Numbered from the stretch's first letter, positions 12,046 through 24,281 are shown. The stretch is 64,000 nucleotides of DNA from Physella acuta (GCF_028476545.1 NW_026733046.1:16001-80000); one strand, 5' to 3'. The notes: generated by a model not told the origin, from the letters alone. A program made the numbers and translations.

Positions 12046-15000
12046 CTTTAAAAGGTAATTAATTCAAAGAACATAAAAATCGTCCTATAATACATAGGAA
12101 ACAAAATTAAAAAGTATGTTGGAGAATTGTGTGGTTACAAATCCACAAAGAAACGGTTTAACATAGCGACTTAGTTAGTAAGTTAGTAAAACACATTGTC
12201 CTCATCAATAGTCCAACATACTTTCAATTGTGTAACTGATTTACTAGCCCGAGCATGTAACCCTGACACTGACTTACTAGCCCGAGAAAAAACACTCCAG
12301 TTCCACCGTCTTCCCCAGTGTAGCTTTAACAACGGCGGGAACATATTCCTTTTTTGGGCGCATGTAATCTGTCAGGGAACATAACACGTAAGACATTCTT
12401 AACATTTGGCATAACTTAAGCACTTAGTACTTAGCATACCCTTTACCCTTGACATAACCATAATATTTAACAAAACTTAAAATGGCTTTACCAAACTAAT
12501 GACCGTTATTTACGTAACTGTGTTTTATAATATTCACGTTGTGTTAAGTCAAGAAAATATTCACTCACCTGATGTTGACTCGAGGACATTGATCGAGACT
12601 TTGTTATAGAGAAAAATGATTGTAGCCCCTGGGTTATCAAACGGAGCAAGTCCACAGACATATGCTTGGTTATCGTTCTTGGTGACGTTTACAATACGTA
12701 GAGTACCTGTGGGGGGAAGAGCTTAAGGCTAGTACAACAGGGCGAGGAGTTGAGCTTAGTAGAATTTGACTCAGGTTAGGGTCTAAGTTTATCAAATTAA
12801 TTGGGTTAATGAGTACAAGAACTCACCGTTGTTATCAATACCAATCCGGCTGTCGGGGTTAATTTGTGTTTTATCGGGGTGCTGGTACCATCTCTTGATG
12901 TAGTCTGGCACTGTGTGTGGTGTTTGGGCGCAGTAGGCATGGAAGGATTGGCCCTCAGACACATTGAAGGCCTCAACTTTACCGTCATCACCTGAAGTTT
13001 ACAGCGTTCACGTTCACGTTCACGTACACGTACACGTACACGTACACGTACCTGTACACGTACACGTACACGTACACGTACACGTACACGTACACGTACA
13101 CGTACACCTACACCTACACCTACACCTACACCTACACCTACACCTACACTACACCTACACCTATACATATATATATTTTAAAATAATAATTAATTAGGAA
13201 CACTGATTAACATCCACATAATTAGCAAACCTATGATTGGATCCTTGGTCGCAAGGATTGGAAACTTGACAGAGACGGAAGTGCCGAATCTATTTTTAGC
13301 CCTACATTGGAACATCCCACTTTCCCTATCAGTGAAGCCTTGAAGCACAAGCGTGCCGTTGTTGAAAGCTTTCATGTAGTCGCCCACGTCGTCAATGGCG
13401 ACGTCGTTTCTCAGCCACTCGTAACTGGGAAGGTTTTAAATTGTTAATTTTAATTTGTTAATTTTAATTTGTTAATTTTAATTTGTTAATTTTAAATTGT
13501 TAATTTTAAATTGTTAATTTTAAATTGTTAATTTTAATTTGTTAATTTTAATTTGTTAATTAAAACACCGATTGACGGTTTCTGTTTGAAGAAAAGTTTT
13601 TAATAAAGTAATTTCAATTAGATCCATTGCTTACGTAGGTGGCGGGTAGCCGTCTGCCTCACACTGTATGACGTCACCGCTGCCAGACTTTCTGACCCTC
13701 CTCTCTTGTGTGACAGGTTGTCTGATGTGGGGTGGGGACAGCTCTGGAGATAAACAACAACCACGTGACTGGCTTGTCAAAGAACGAGCTACAACAAATT
13801 TTCTTGTGATTTCTTCAAGTTTTTAAATGAACTCGCACAGCCCTAGTAGATCTGACTTTCGGTACTCTAGACAGAATTATTAATATTGGCCATATCTAAT
13901 TGGCCACAATGACTAATTAAGTCCACGTTTTTTACTCTCAAACTTGCCAGGACTGCTCAAAGTATCATCGACCGCCTTTGACGTCACATCCGTTGTGATG
14001 TCTGTCTGGTCTGTCACCTCTAATGAGGTCAAGGACACGTGACCTGTGCCACTTGGTGACGTCATGTGCTCGGCGTCTGCTGGTGCAGCTCCATCAGTCA
14101 CGTCAGCGCCACTGTCGTCTGCCAGATGTCGATCAGTGCTCAGCAGCTCACCAGTACTCAGCATTACATCAGCAGGAGGCTCTGGAGAGAAAAGATTTGT
14201 TGTACAACCTGCTGCGGGTTGTCTTAAGCTCTGGAGAGAAAAGATTTGTTGTACAACCTGCTACGGGTTGTCTTAAGCTCTAGACATCCCTAATGTCTGG
14301 ACGAAATAGCCAAAATAACTTTATAATGGAAGGGGGAGGGGGGAGGAGTGGTTGGAGAGGGGAGGGGAGGGGGGTACAAAACAGGGAAGCCTTTATACAG
14401 GAAAACCACCAGGACTGAATTAGATGCCGCCAATACCATTTCTATTCAACACACATTGCTATTTAAAATGTGCACAAATTTAAAGTTGCGTTGCGAAAAC
14501 TTAGAGAAGCAGAAAATACCTAGGGTAAACTGGAGGGAATACTGGTAGAGTTCTAAAGATTGATTGGTTTGCAGTTGCATGTTTGTATTGTTGTTTGAAC
14601 CAATCAGTGATGAGGTATGTGGTCACGTGTTGTTTGGGCCAATCAATGATGAGGTATGTGGTCAAGTGTTGTTTGGGCCAATCAATGATGAGGTATGTGG
14701 TCACGTGTTGTTTGGCCGTTAAGATTAGGTCAATGTCTACTGAAATATATTATTATGTCACAAACTTCAATTTTCAATAATTTCCAATGTATCTTTACAT
14801 TTATTTGTATCGTGTCAATTAAAATTAGACAGGGAAGTGATATTGTTGGTGACTTTGACTGTAACCTCTAGTGCCAAGTTCACAAGTGCTTCATCTACTT
14901 CAGCACTGTGTGTAGATCCAACAAAATTTTGGTGAGTCACATTCTCTTGTAAACAAGTTTTGAGATTATCTGTGACTGGTTGGGAATTAATGAGTAATTA

Positions 15001-18000
15001 GTGAGCTCCTAATTTGGTCAAGCCACTTATTCCATCGCTTACGTCATAAATACCATACACAAATCAGTTAAGTCTCATACAGCTTCAACTTAAGCTATGA
15101 GTTTTTCGAAACAATCATGAATTAAATCTAACACTTGCCCTTTGTATTAGAAGTATAAAGTGGAACAGAGAATAATCAAAACATCGATTGTTAAATAAGG
15201 AAGCTAAGTTTTATTAAAAGATTTTTGTAAAACCTAGCGGAATAATTTCTTTATTCCGATTAGATAGATGAAATGCTAAAAAATTGTTCCAGCGAAATTA
15301 AACCCACCCTTCAATGTGGCTAAACTTGCCAAAAACAGTTTTATGTGTCGGCTTTAAATGTGTCTTAACTTAAACATTAAAATAATGAAAATGATGATAT
15401 TTCAAATTAAAGATAAAAGAGTAAGGACTTGAGAGTAAGGACATGAGAGTAAGGACATGAAATTCAGGACATACGAGTAAGGACATGAGAGTAAGGACAT
15501 GAGAGTAAGGACATGAGAGTAAAGACATGAGAGTAAGGACATGAGAGTAAGGACATGAGAGTAAGGACATGAGAGTAAGGACATGAGAGTAAAGACATGA
15601 GAGTAAGGACATGAGAGTAAGGACATGAGAGTAAGGACATGAGAGTAAGGACATGGTAAGGACATGAGAGTAAAGGACATGCGAGTAAGGACATGGTAAG
15701 GACATGGTAAGGACATGAGAGAAAGGACATGAGAGTAAAGGACATGCGAGTAAGGACATGAGAGTAAGGACATGAGATTAAGGACATGGTAAGGACATGA
15801 GAGTAAGGACATGAGAGTAAGGACATGAGATTAAGGACATGGTAAGGACATGAGAGTAAGGACATGAGAGTAAGGACATGAGAGTAAGGACTTGAAAGTA
15901 AGGACATGAGAGTAACGACATGAGAGTAAGGACATGGTAAGGACATGAGAGTAAGGACATGAGAGTAAGGACATGGTAAGGACATGAGAGTAAGGACATG
16001 GTAAGGACATGAGAGTAAGGACATGAGAGTAAAGGACATGCGAGTAAGGACATGAGAGTAAGGACATGAGAGTAAGGACATGGTAAGGACATGAGAGTAA
16101 GGACATGAGAGAAAGGACATGAGAGTAAAGGACATGCGAGTAAGGACATGGTAAGGACATGAGAGTAAGGACATGAGAGTAAGGACATGGTAAGGACATG
16201 AGAGTAAAGGACATGCGAGTAAGGACATGAGAGTAAGGACATGAGAGTAAGGACATGGTAAGGACATGAGAGTAAGGACATGAGAGAAAGGACATGAGAG
16301 TAAAGGACATGCGAGTAAGGACATGAGAGTAAGGACATGAGATTAAGGACATGGTAAGGACATGAGAGTAAGGACATGAGAGAAAGGACATGAGATTAAG
16401 GACATGGTAAGGACATGAGAGTAAGGACATGAGAGTAAGGACATGAGAGTAAGGACTTGAGAGTAAGGACATGAGAGTTAGGACATGAGAGTAACGACAT
16501 GAGAGTAACGACATGGTAAGGACATGAAAGTAAGGACATGAGAGTAAGGACATGGCAAGGACATGAGAGTAAGGACGTGAGAGTAAGGACATGGTAAGGA
16601 CATGAGAGTAACGACATGAGAGTAACGACATGTTAAGGACATGAAAGTAAGGACATGAGAGTAAGGACATGGCAAGGACATGAGAGTAAGGACATGAGAG
16701 TAAATACATGAGAGTAAGGACATGAGAGTAAGGACATGAGAGTAAGGACATGGTAAGGACATGAGAGTAAGGACATGAGAGTAAGGACATAAGAGTAAGG
16801 ACATGGTAAGGACATGAGAGTAAAGACATGAGAGTAAGGACATACGAGTAAGGACATGGTAAGGACATGAGAGTAAGGACATGAGAGTAAGGACATGAGA
16901 GTTAGGACATGAGAGTAACGACATGAGAGTAAGGACATGAGAGTTAGGACATGAGAGTAACGACGTGAGAGTAAGGACATGGCAAGGACATGAGAGTAAG
17001 GACATGAGAGTAAGGACATGGTAAGGACATGAGAGTAAGGACACGAGAGTAAGGACATAACAGTAAGGTCATGGTAAGGACATGAGAGTAAGGACATGGT
17101 AAGGACATGAGAGTAAGGACATGAGAGTAAGGACATGAGAGTAAGGACATGAGAGTAATGACATGAGAGTAAGGACATGAGAGTAAGGACATGAAAGTAA
17201 CGACATGAGATTAAGGACATAAGAGAGGACATGAGATTGAGGACATGAGAGTAAGGACATGAGAGTAAGGACATGAGACTAAGGACATGAGGGTAAGGAC
17301 ATGAGAGTAAGGACATGAGAGTAAGGACATGTTAAGGACATGAGAGTAAGGACATGAGAGTAAGGACATGAGAGTAAGGACATGAGAGTAAAGGACATGA
17401 GAGTAAGGACATGAGAGTAAGGACATGAGAGTAAGGACATGAGAGTAAGGACATCAGAGTTAGGACATGAGAGTAAGGACATGAGAGTAAAGGACATGAG
17501 AGTAAGGACATGAGAGTAAGGACATCAGAGTAAAGGACATGAGAGTAAGGACATGAGAGTAAGGACATGAGAGTAAGGACATGAGAGTAACGACATGGTA
17601 AGGACATGAGAGTAAGGACATGAGATTAAGGACATGAGATTAAGGACATGGTAAGGACATGAGATTAAGGACATGAGAGTAAGGACATGGTAAGGACATG
17701 AGAGTAAGGACATGAGATTAAGGACATGAGAGTAAGGACATGAGAGTAACGGCATGGTAAGAACATGAGAGTAATGACATGAAAGTAAGGACATGAATGT
17801 CAAGACATACGAATTAGGACATGAGAGTAAGGACATGAGAGTAATGACATGGTAAGGACATGAGAGTAAGGACATGAAAGTAACGACATGAGATTAAGGA
17901 CATGAGAGAGGACATGAGATTGAGGACATGAGAGTAAGGACATGAGAGGAAGGACATGAGACTAAGGACATGAGAGTAAGGACATGAGAGTAAGGACATG

Positions 18001-19531
18001 AGAGTAAGGACATGGTAAGGACATGAGAGTAAGGACATGAGAGTAAAGACATGAGAGTAAGGACATGAGAGTAAAGGACATGAGAGTAAGGACATGAGAG
18101 TAAGGACATGAGAGTAAGGACATGAGAGTAAGGACATCAGAGTAAGGACATGAGAGTAAGGACATGAGAGTAAAGGACATGAGAGTAAGGACATCAGAGT
18201 AAGGACATCAGAGTAAAGGACATGAGAGTAAGGACATGGTAAGGGCATGAGAGTAAGGACATGCGAGTAAGGACATGAGAGTAAGGACATGAGAGTAAGG
18301 ACATGAGAGTAAGGACATGAGAGTAACGACATGGTAAGGACATGAGAGTAAGGACATGAGATTAAGGACATGAGATTAAGGACATGGTAAGGACATGAGA
18401 GTAAGGACATGAGAGTAAGGACATGGTAAGGACATGAGAGTAAGGACATGAGATTAAGGACATGAGAGTAAGGACATGAGAGTAAGGACATGAAAGTAAG
18501 GACATGAATGTCAAGACATACGAATAAGGACATGAGATTAAGGACATGAGAGTAAGAACATGAGAGATTCGGTGGGTCGTAAATCGTGTAGCTACTACAC
18601 TTAAACAGTTGACCTACAGCAGGGGTCTCCAAACTTTTCAGTCCGAGGGTCGCATTAACTATCAAATTTCAGTTCGGGGGCCAGTTTCTTCCAGACATGT
18701 CTTTGATTTTTCTGGGCAAAGTTCCTCAGCCATCAACAAACGATTTTTCCTTTGTCGAAAAGATCTCCGCGGGCCGGATGAGAGGACTTTGCGGGCCACA
18801 TCCGGCCCGCGGGCCGTAGTTTGGAAATCCCTGACCTACAGCAACGGGCCAGCACCGATCTCATTTCCGACATCTGGTCTTAGCTGAGACCACCTCCCAC
18901 CCTCACCCCAGATCACCACATGCACATACCTCGAGTTTTGACGGATTTTTTAGCTGACTGGAACTTGGGAGTTTTAGCTCAGATTTGAAACTGGTTATAA
19001 CTGTAGAGTTTTAGCTCAGATTTGAAACGGATTATAACTGTAGAGTTTTAGCTCAGATTTGAAACTGGTTATAACTGTAGAGTTTTAGCTCAGATTTGAA
19101 ACTGGTTATAACTGTAGAGTTTTAGCTCAGATTTGAGATTGGTTATAACTGTAGAGTTTTAGCTCAGATTTGAAACTGGTTATAACTGTAGAGTTTTAGC
19201 TCAGATTTGAAACTGGTTATAACTGTAGAGTTTTAGCTCAGATTTGAGATTGGTTATAACTGTAGAGTTTTAGCTCAGATTTGAGATTGGACACAACAAA
19301 AGAAATTTGAAACCTCCATGACAGAACATCCAACATTCAATTAATAATTTACTCCTAAGAGAGATTCTAACTAATTGGTTTAATTTGAACTTTTTCAAAA
19401 AAAAAAATTCGATGTATGTTAAAATGTAGGTTCAGACATTTAATTTATCCGGACTTACCTGTAGAAACTATCCTGGCATCGGCTGCCCAGAAGCAAGAAT
19501 ACAACAGCAACACCAACACGTGCCGGTTCAT
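11852..19531 (-). CDS. Gene A: hemolin/MDM-like secreted Ig-superfamily protein (3' part outside window)
   Basis: Exons read right to left: signal peptide 19459-19531, acidic linker 13936-14181, Ig1 13635-13743 and 13231-13424, Ig2 12827-12991 and 12569-12706, Ig3 12278-12368 and 11852-12045. All joins keep frame (phase 1, except phase 2 inside Ig1 and Ig3). Each domain has the Cys-Trp-Cys pattern of I-set Ig folds (ECFF..ITWK..GTYSCTA in Ig3). Domain order and motifs match hemolin and neuroglian/L1 Ig1-3. Hemolin and molluscan MDM are haemolymph adhesion and defence proteins, so that role is inferred. Ig4 exons are not in the window. They must lie left of the arrays and the LINE, which would make this intron more than 11 kb, or they are lost. 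Confidence 0.82.
12240..12277 (-). repeat. 33-bp duplication of the gene A Ig3a donor
   Basis: On the minus strand CTCGGGCTA|GTAAGTCAG is followed 33 nt later by CTCGGGCTA|GTAAATCAG. The exon end and its donor are therefore copied once downstream. Confidence 0.8.
12278..12368 (-). CDS. Gene A exon 7: Ig3, first half
   Basis: Acceptor CCTGACAG|ATTACATG and donor GGGCTA|GTAAGT (phase 2). It encodes KEYVPAVVKATLGKTVELEC. 91 nt in all three genes. Confidence 0.87.
12569..12706 (-). CDS. Gene A exon 6: Ig2, second half
   Basis: Acceptor CCCCCACAG|GTACTC and donor CATCAG|GTGAGT. It encodes GTLRIVNVTKND and AYVCGLAPFDNPGAT. At 138 nt it is the same length as in gene C. Confidence 0.87.
12827..12991 (-). 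CDS. Gene A exon 5: Ig2, first half
   Basis: Acceptor AACTTCAG|GTGATG and donor AACG|GTGAGT. It encodes VSEGQSFHAYCAQTP and IKRWYQHP, then RIGIDNNG. Confidence 0.87.
13008..13158. repeat. 6-bp array (CACGTA/CACCTA)n beside the gene A Ig2a acceptor
   Basis: Hexanucleotide array starting about 17 bp upstream (minus sense) of the Ig2a acceptor. It shifts from CACGTA to CACCTA units along its length. The open frames across it are artefacts. Confidence 0.9.
13231..13424 (-). CDS. Gene A exon 4: Ig1, second half
   Basis: Acceptor CTTCCCAG|TTACGAG and donor ATAG|GTTTGC. It encodes YEWLRNDVAIDD and the F-strand [14 protein letters not shown], closing the disulfide of Ig1. Confidence 0.88.
13437..13562. 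repeat. 14-bp array (TTAATTTTAATTTG)n beside the gene A Ig1b acceptor
   Basis: About nine units, ending roughly a dozen bases upstream of the Ig1b acceptor in minus sense. Confidence 0.9.
13635..13743 (-). CDS. Gene A exon 3: Ig1, first half
   Basis: Acceptor TATCTCCAG|AGCTG and donor CCTAC|GTAAGC. It encodes the A-C strands with GDVIQCEADGYPPPT. The length of 109 nt is identical to gene C's exon. It contains the first Ig Cys. Confidence 0.88.
13936..14181 (-). CDS. Gene A exon 2: acidic Ser/Thr-rich linker
   Basis: An open 246-nt segment after acceptor TCTCTCCAG|AGCC, ending at a plausible donor GAGA|GTAAAA; both ends are phase 1, so it fits between the signal and Ig1a exons. It encodes an acidic stretch rich in Asp, Thr and Ser (HLADDSGADVTDG, LEVTDQTDITTDV), possibly O-glycosylated. 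I did not find the equivalent in genes B or C. The frame stops at 13,913 if the donor is not used. The exon assignment is inference. Confidence 0.55.
14182..14281 (-). repeat. 49-bp tandem duplication of the linker-exon acceptor
   Basis: AAATCTTTTCTCTCCAG|AGC occurs twice in tandem on the minus strand, with about 49 bp between the copies, including the first exon bases. The upstream acceptor would shift the frame and meet an early stop, so the proximal copy is the likely functional one. Confidence 0.82.
14585..14717. repeat. 39-bp tandem repeat, 3 copies
   Basis: Three near-identical units of GATGAGGTATGTGGTCAC plus the following GTGTTGTTTGGGCCAATCA, in gene A's first intron region. Confidence 0.85.
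14720..15415. other. AT-rich intron sequence, nothing recognised
   Basis: Gene A intron between the signal and linker exons. I see no exon, element or array here. Confidence 0.5.
15418..18568. repeat. 14-bp minisatellite (GTAAGGACATGAGA)n in gene A intron
   Basis: About 3.1 kb of 14-bp units with 8-9-bp short variants (GTAAGGACATG) and 15-bp forms, making higher-order patterns. 14 is 2 mod 3 and the units lack stops on the minus strand, which explains the long overlapping minus frames; they are not genes. On the plus strand each unit carries GTAAGG, but this is antisense to gene A. Confidence 0.96.
18612..18841. mobile_element. hAT-type MITE with 8-bp TSD
   Basis: The element 18,620-18,833 starts CAGGGGTCTCCAAACTT and ends with the imperfect reverse complement (AGTTTGGAAATCCCTG). 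It is flanked on both sides by ACCTACAG, an 8-bp target-site duplication. No transposase. The ends and TSD length fit the hAT superfamily. Confidence 0.9.
18969..19288. repeat. 37-bp tandem repeat, about 9 copies
   Basis: Unit GAGTTTTAGCTCAGATTTGA plus AACTGGTTATAACTGTA, in gene A intron 1, ending about 170 bp from the signal-exon donor. Confidence 0.92.
19459..19531 (-). CDS. Gene A exon 1: signal peptide
   Basis: ATG at 19,531 follows the shared leader CTCAGCTAAAAG. It encodes MNRHVLVLLLYSCFWAADA, a hydrophobic signal peptide with a likely cleavage after ADA. Donor CAG|GTAAGT, phase 1. Confidence 0.85.
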
Positions 19532-19543
19532 CTTTTAGCTGAG
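19532..19543 (-). promoter_or_regulatory. Conserved leader CTCAGCTAAAAG before gene A ATG
   Basis: The same 12 bases directly precede the start codon in genes A, B and C. This supports the start choice and a shared 5' UTR origin. A TTTAAATA box lies about 75 bp further upstream (19,607-19,614, minus), a weak TATA candidate. Confidence 0.6.
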
Positions 19544-19544
19544 T

Positions 19545-20258
19545 CGGCTCAAGCAGACACAATTTAAAAAAAAACTTTTTGAGTTTATTGTTAGAACTGA
19601 GGAAAGTATTTAAAGTAATCGGGGTTGAAGAGAAACTTGTATTGAACTGATGTTGTACAGTTCTTGTTCAGCTCTTCAAATCACTTGAACTTTTCTTGTC
19701 GTATGACCAACCAACAAGTACGCCCTGTGTCTAACCTTCTCCGATCGCACCCATCTACAACACTTAGCCCTGTTCCAACCATGATCCTATGTCTTGGTGT
19801 GTGATCGTTTATTGCTCATCCACTTAAAACTTTAATCAAACCATTAATTCGACGCGATTCTAACAGAAAGCGATGCCATTGATTGTTTATCTTAAGGCCT
19901 TGCCTGGTAATGTATCAGGGGCGTTACTAGGGCGAGTGACATCCGGTTCTGTAACACGCATTCCCCCTCCCCCGTCCAAACACTATGTATAAATATTGTA
20001 TACTCAAACTATAGGTATTTTGGTGTCACCCCCATCCTTATCACGTAGAGTGCCACTCTGTGCCTTATCATGTATGTACCTTGAATAAAGTAGCACAATC
20101 ACTTTAAAAAAACAGACATCCTGATTACATTTTTATATTTAGCTGTAGAATAATCCTTAAGATGGTGTCACACATTGCGGTTCGAACCCCCCCCCCCCCC
20201 CCCCAACCCACATCCCCATCCTGTCTATCAAGGTTACAGTGTTGGGGTTCTTGATGCA
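19545..20258. other. Intergenic region upstream of gene A
   Basis: Likely contains the gene A promoter. A poly(C) tract lies at 20,190-20,204. No coding sequence is seen. Confidence 0.4.
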
Positions 20259-20259
20259 T

Positions 20260-23215
20260 CATTAGTCTGTGTGTGGGGAGTCATTAGGTCTGTGTGTATG
20301 GGGAGTCAATGATTGGTCATCAGGTTTGTGTGTGGGAAATCATCGGGTCTGTGTGTGGGGAATCAATGATTGGTCATCAGGTCTGTGTGTGGGGGAGTCA
20401 TTAGGTCTGTGTGGGGGAGTCATTAGGTCTGTGTGTGGGGAGTCATCAGGTTTGTGTGTGGGGAGAGTCATTAGGTCTGTGTGTGTGGGGAGTCAATGAT
20501 TGGTCATCAGGTCTGTGTGTGGGGGAGTCATTAGGTCTGTGTGTGGGGGAGTCATCAGGCCTGTGTGTGGGGAGTCATTAGGTCTGTGTGTGTGGAGTCA
20601 TCAGGTCTGTGTGTGGGGAGTCATCAGGTCTGTGTGTGGGGAGTCATCAGGCCTGTGTGTGGGGAGTCATTAGGTCTGTGTGTGGGGGAGTCATTAGGTC
20701 TGTGTGTGGGGAGTCATCAGGTCTGTGTGTGGGGAGTCATCAGGCCTGTGTGTGGGGAGTCATTAGGTCTGTGTGTGGGGGAGTCATTAGGTCTGTGTGT
20801 GGGGGAGTCATTAGGTCTGTGTGTGTGGAGTCATCAGGTCTGTGTGTGGGGAGTCATTAGGTCTGTGTGTGGGGGAGTCATTAGGTCTGTGTGTGGGGAG
20901 TCATTAGGTCTGTGTGGGAAGTCATTACGTCTGTGTGTGGGGAGTCATTAGGTCTGTTTGTGTGGGGAGTCATCAGGTCTGTGTGTGGGGAGTCATCAGG
21001 TCTGTGTGTGGGGAGTCATCAGGTCTGTGTGTGGGGAGTCATCAGGTCTGTGTGTGGGGAGTCATCAGGTCTGTGTGTGTGGAGAGTCATTAGGTCTGTG
21101 TGTGGGGAGTCATTAGGTCTGTGTGTGTGGGGAGTCATTAGGTCTGTGTGTGTGGAGAGTCATCAGGTCTGTGTGTGGGGAGAGTCATTAGGTCTGTGTG
21201 TGTGGGGAGTCAATGATTGGTCATCAGGTCTGTGTGTGGGGAGTCATTAGGTCTGTGTGTGGGGGAGTCATTAGGTCTGTGTGTGGGGGAGTCATTAGGT
21301 CTGTGTGTGTGGAGTCATCAGGTCTGTGTGTGGGGAGTCATTAGGTCTGTGTGTGGGGAGTCATCAGGTCTGTGTGTGGGGAGTCATCAGGTCTGTGTGT
21401 GTGGGGAGTCATTAGGTCTGTGTGTGGGGAGTCATTAGGTCTGTTTGTGTGGGGAGTCATCAGGTCTGTGTGTGGGGAGTCATTAGGTCTGTTTGTGGGG
21501 AGTCATTAGGTCTGTGTGTGGGGAGTCATCAGGTCTGTGTGTGGGGGAGTCATTAGGTCTGTGTGTGGGGGAGTCATTAGGTCTGTGTGTGTGGAGTCAT
21601 CAGGTCTGTGTGTGGGGAGTCATTAGGTCTGTGTGTGGGGAGTCATTAGGTCTGTGTGTGGGGGAGTCATTAGGTCTGTGTGTGTGGAGTCATCAGGTCT
21701 GTGTGTGGGGAGTCATTAGGTCTGTGTGTGGGGGAGTCATTAGGTCTGTGTGTGGGGGAGTCATTAGGTCTGTGTGTGGGGGAGTCATTAGGTCTGTGTG
21801 TGGGGGAGTCATTAGGTCTGTGTGTGTGGAGTCATCAGGTCTGTGTGTGGGGAGTCATTAGGTCTGTGTGTGGGGGAGTCATTAGGTCTGTGTGTGGGGG
21901 AGTCATTAGGTCTGTGTGTGGGGGAGTCATTAGGTCTGTGTGTGGGGGAGTCATTAGGTCTGTGTGTGTGGAGTCATCAGGTCTGTGTGTGGGGAGTCAT
22001 TAGGTCTGTGTGTGGGGGAGTCATTAGGTCTGTGTGTGGGGGAGTCATTAGGTCTGTGTGTGTGGAGTCATCAGGTCTGTGTGTGGGGAGTCATTAGGTC
22101 TGTGTGTGGGGGAGTCATTAGGTCTGTGTGTGTGGAGTCATCAGGTCTGTGTGTGGGGAGTCATTAGGTCTGTGTGTGGGGAGTCATCAGGTCTGTGTGT
22201 GGGGAGTCATTAGGTCTGTGTGTGGGGAGTCATCAGGTCTGTGTGTGGGGGAGTCATTAGGTCTGTGTTGGGGAGTCATTAGGTAGTGTGTGGGGAGTCA
22301 TTAGGTCTTTGTGTGGGGAGTCATTAGGTCTTTGTGTGGGGAGTCATTAGGTCTGTGTGTGGGGAGTCATCAGGTCTGTGTGTGGGGAGTCATCAGGTCT
22401 GTGTGTGGGGAGTCATTAGGTCTGTGTGTGGGGGAGTCATTAGGTCTGTTTGTGTGGGGAGTCATCAGGTCTGTGTGTGGGGAGTCATTAGGTCTGTGTG
22501 GGGAGTCATTAGGTCTGTGTGTGGGGAGTCATTAGGTCTGTGTGTGGGGAGTCATCAGGTCTGTGTGTGGGGGAGTCATTAGGTCTGTGTGGGGAGTCAT
22601 CAGGTTTATGTGTGGGGGAGTCATTAGGTCTGTGTGGGGAGTCATTAGGTCTGTGTGTGGGGAGTCATTAGGTCTGTGTGTGGGGGAGTCATTAGGTCTG
22701 TGTGTGGGGAGTCATTAGGTCTGTGTGTGGGGAGTCATCAGGTCTGTGTGTGGGGAGTCATTAGGTCTGTGTGGGGAGTCATCAGGTTTATGTGTGGGGG
22801 AGTCATTAGGTCTGTGTGGGGAGTCATTAGGTCTGTGTGTGGGGAGTCATTAGGTCTGTGTGTGGGGAGTCATCAGGTCTGTGTGTGGGGAGTCATCAGG
22901 TCTGTGTGTGGGGGAGTCATTAGGTCTGTGTGTGGGGGAGTCATTAGGTCTGTTTGGGGAGTCATTAGGTCTGTGTGTGGGGAGTCATCAGGTCTGTGTG
23001 GGGAGTCATTAGGTCTGTGTGGGAAGTCATTAGGTCTGTGTGTGGGGAGTCATCAGGTCTGTGTGTGGGGAGTCATTAGGTCTGTGTGTGGGGAGTCATT
23101 AGGTCTGTGTGGGAAGTCATTAGGTCTGTGTGTGGGGAGTCATCAGGTCTGTGTGTGGGGAGTCAATGATTGGTCATCAGGTCTATGTGTGGGGAGTCAA
23201 TGATTGGTGACGTCA
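20260..23215. repeat. 23/24-bp minisatellite between genes B and A
   Basis: Unit GTCTGTGTGTGGGGAGTCAT plus TAG or CAG; a +G variant gives 24 bp, and occasional units carry an AATGATTGGTCATCAG insertion. It lies between the gene B poly(A) signal and the gene A start. Open plus frames here are repeat artefacts. Confidence 0.96.
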
Positions 23216-23590
23216 AGTTTGAGATCACGTGACTTGCACTTTTGTACAATGCACATACTACATGCAGGTAGCACAACCATAATGTAAGTCTAATGTTTGT
23301 CAAAACGCCAGTGTAAGTCTAACCCATCAACGTAATGTAAATGCTACATTATTGCATTATACCTGCCTGCTATCGGAAAAATTTTCGTTAGATAACAAAA
23401 CCCTTCAAGTTTACTTAAAGTAACTTAAACGGAAAATCATTGGCCTACTTAACCAGGCTAATTAACCAGGCTAATTAACCAGGCTAATTAAATCCAGTCT
23501 ATTGCTTTCACAGAACAGATCACAATGACTCGTGTTCTTGACAGGCTTGTTATTGAACTCTGTGATTGACAAAACAGCATTGACTGTGAT
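23216..23590. other. Intergenic, nothing recognised
   Basis: Unique sequence apart from a short triplicate of ACCAGGCTAATTA near 23,450-23,490. Confidence 0.4.
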
Positions 23591-23594
23591 AAAC

Positions 23595-23868
23595 AGGTGG
23601 GTAGCACACCAGCACAAGTGATCCAAATGTGGCTAGCACACCAGCACAAGTGATCCAAATGTGGGTAGCACACCAACACAAGTGATCCAAATGTGGGTAG
23701 CACACCAGCACAAGTGATCCAAATGTGGGTAGCACACCAGCACAAGTGATCCAAATGTGGGTAGCACACCAGCACAAGTGATTCAAATGTGGGTAGCACA
23801 CCAGCACAAGTGATCCAAATGTGGGTAGCACACCAGCACAAGTGATCCAAATGTGGGTAGCACGCCAA
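23595..23868. repeat. 32-bp tandem repeat, about 9 copies
   Basis: Unit TAGCACACCAGCACAAGTGA plus TCCAAATGTGGG, downstream of gene B. Confidence 0.93.
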
Positions 23869-24116
23869 CGTTTCAGAAAGACAATTCACCAAAGATAAGG
23901 AATCTTCTAGTCTGTCCTATAAAAAGGACATTTTATTTACCAGCATTTGCTGCTTTTGACTTTGTACGTGAATACAGGTGGTGGAATGAGGAATTTTTCA
24001 AAAAGTTCTCGAGTGGGTAGCGGCCGTTACCCACACACGCAAACAATCAAGCTTCGACCAAAGTTCCAATTATTCAAAGAAAAATTTAGAGGCATGACAG
24101 TAAACTTGTTACAATA

Positions 24117-24122
24117 TTTATT
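24117..24122 (-). terminator. Gene B poly(A) signal AATAAA
   Basis: Canonical AATAAA about 160 nt after the predicted stop on the minus strand. Confidence 0.55.
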
Positions 24123-24281
24123 TAATTATAATTAATGCGGAGAAATCCATGATCGAATATAGCCGAAAATTAAGTTTTGAGAACAAGTTTGTTTCAGTTG
24201 CTGAAAAAGTTTGAATTTTTTTTTTCTTCTAACATTACTGACAAGCAAGTTAAGTGTCACGCTGACCAATGTTGGGCTGGA

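Noticed and set aside
15402-18665. Long minus frames rich in Ser-Leu-Cys-Pro-Tyr
   Set aside because: They are three phases of the 14-bp satellite.
23488-23892. Cys/His/Trp-rich minus frame resembling a repeat protein
   Set aside because: Caused by the 32-bp array, with a second phase open too.
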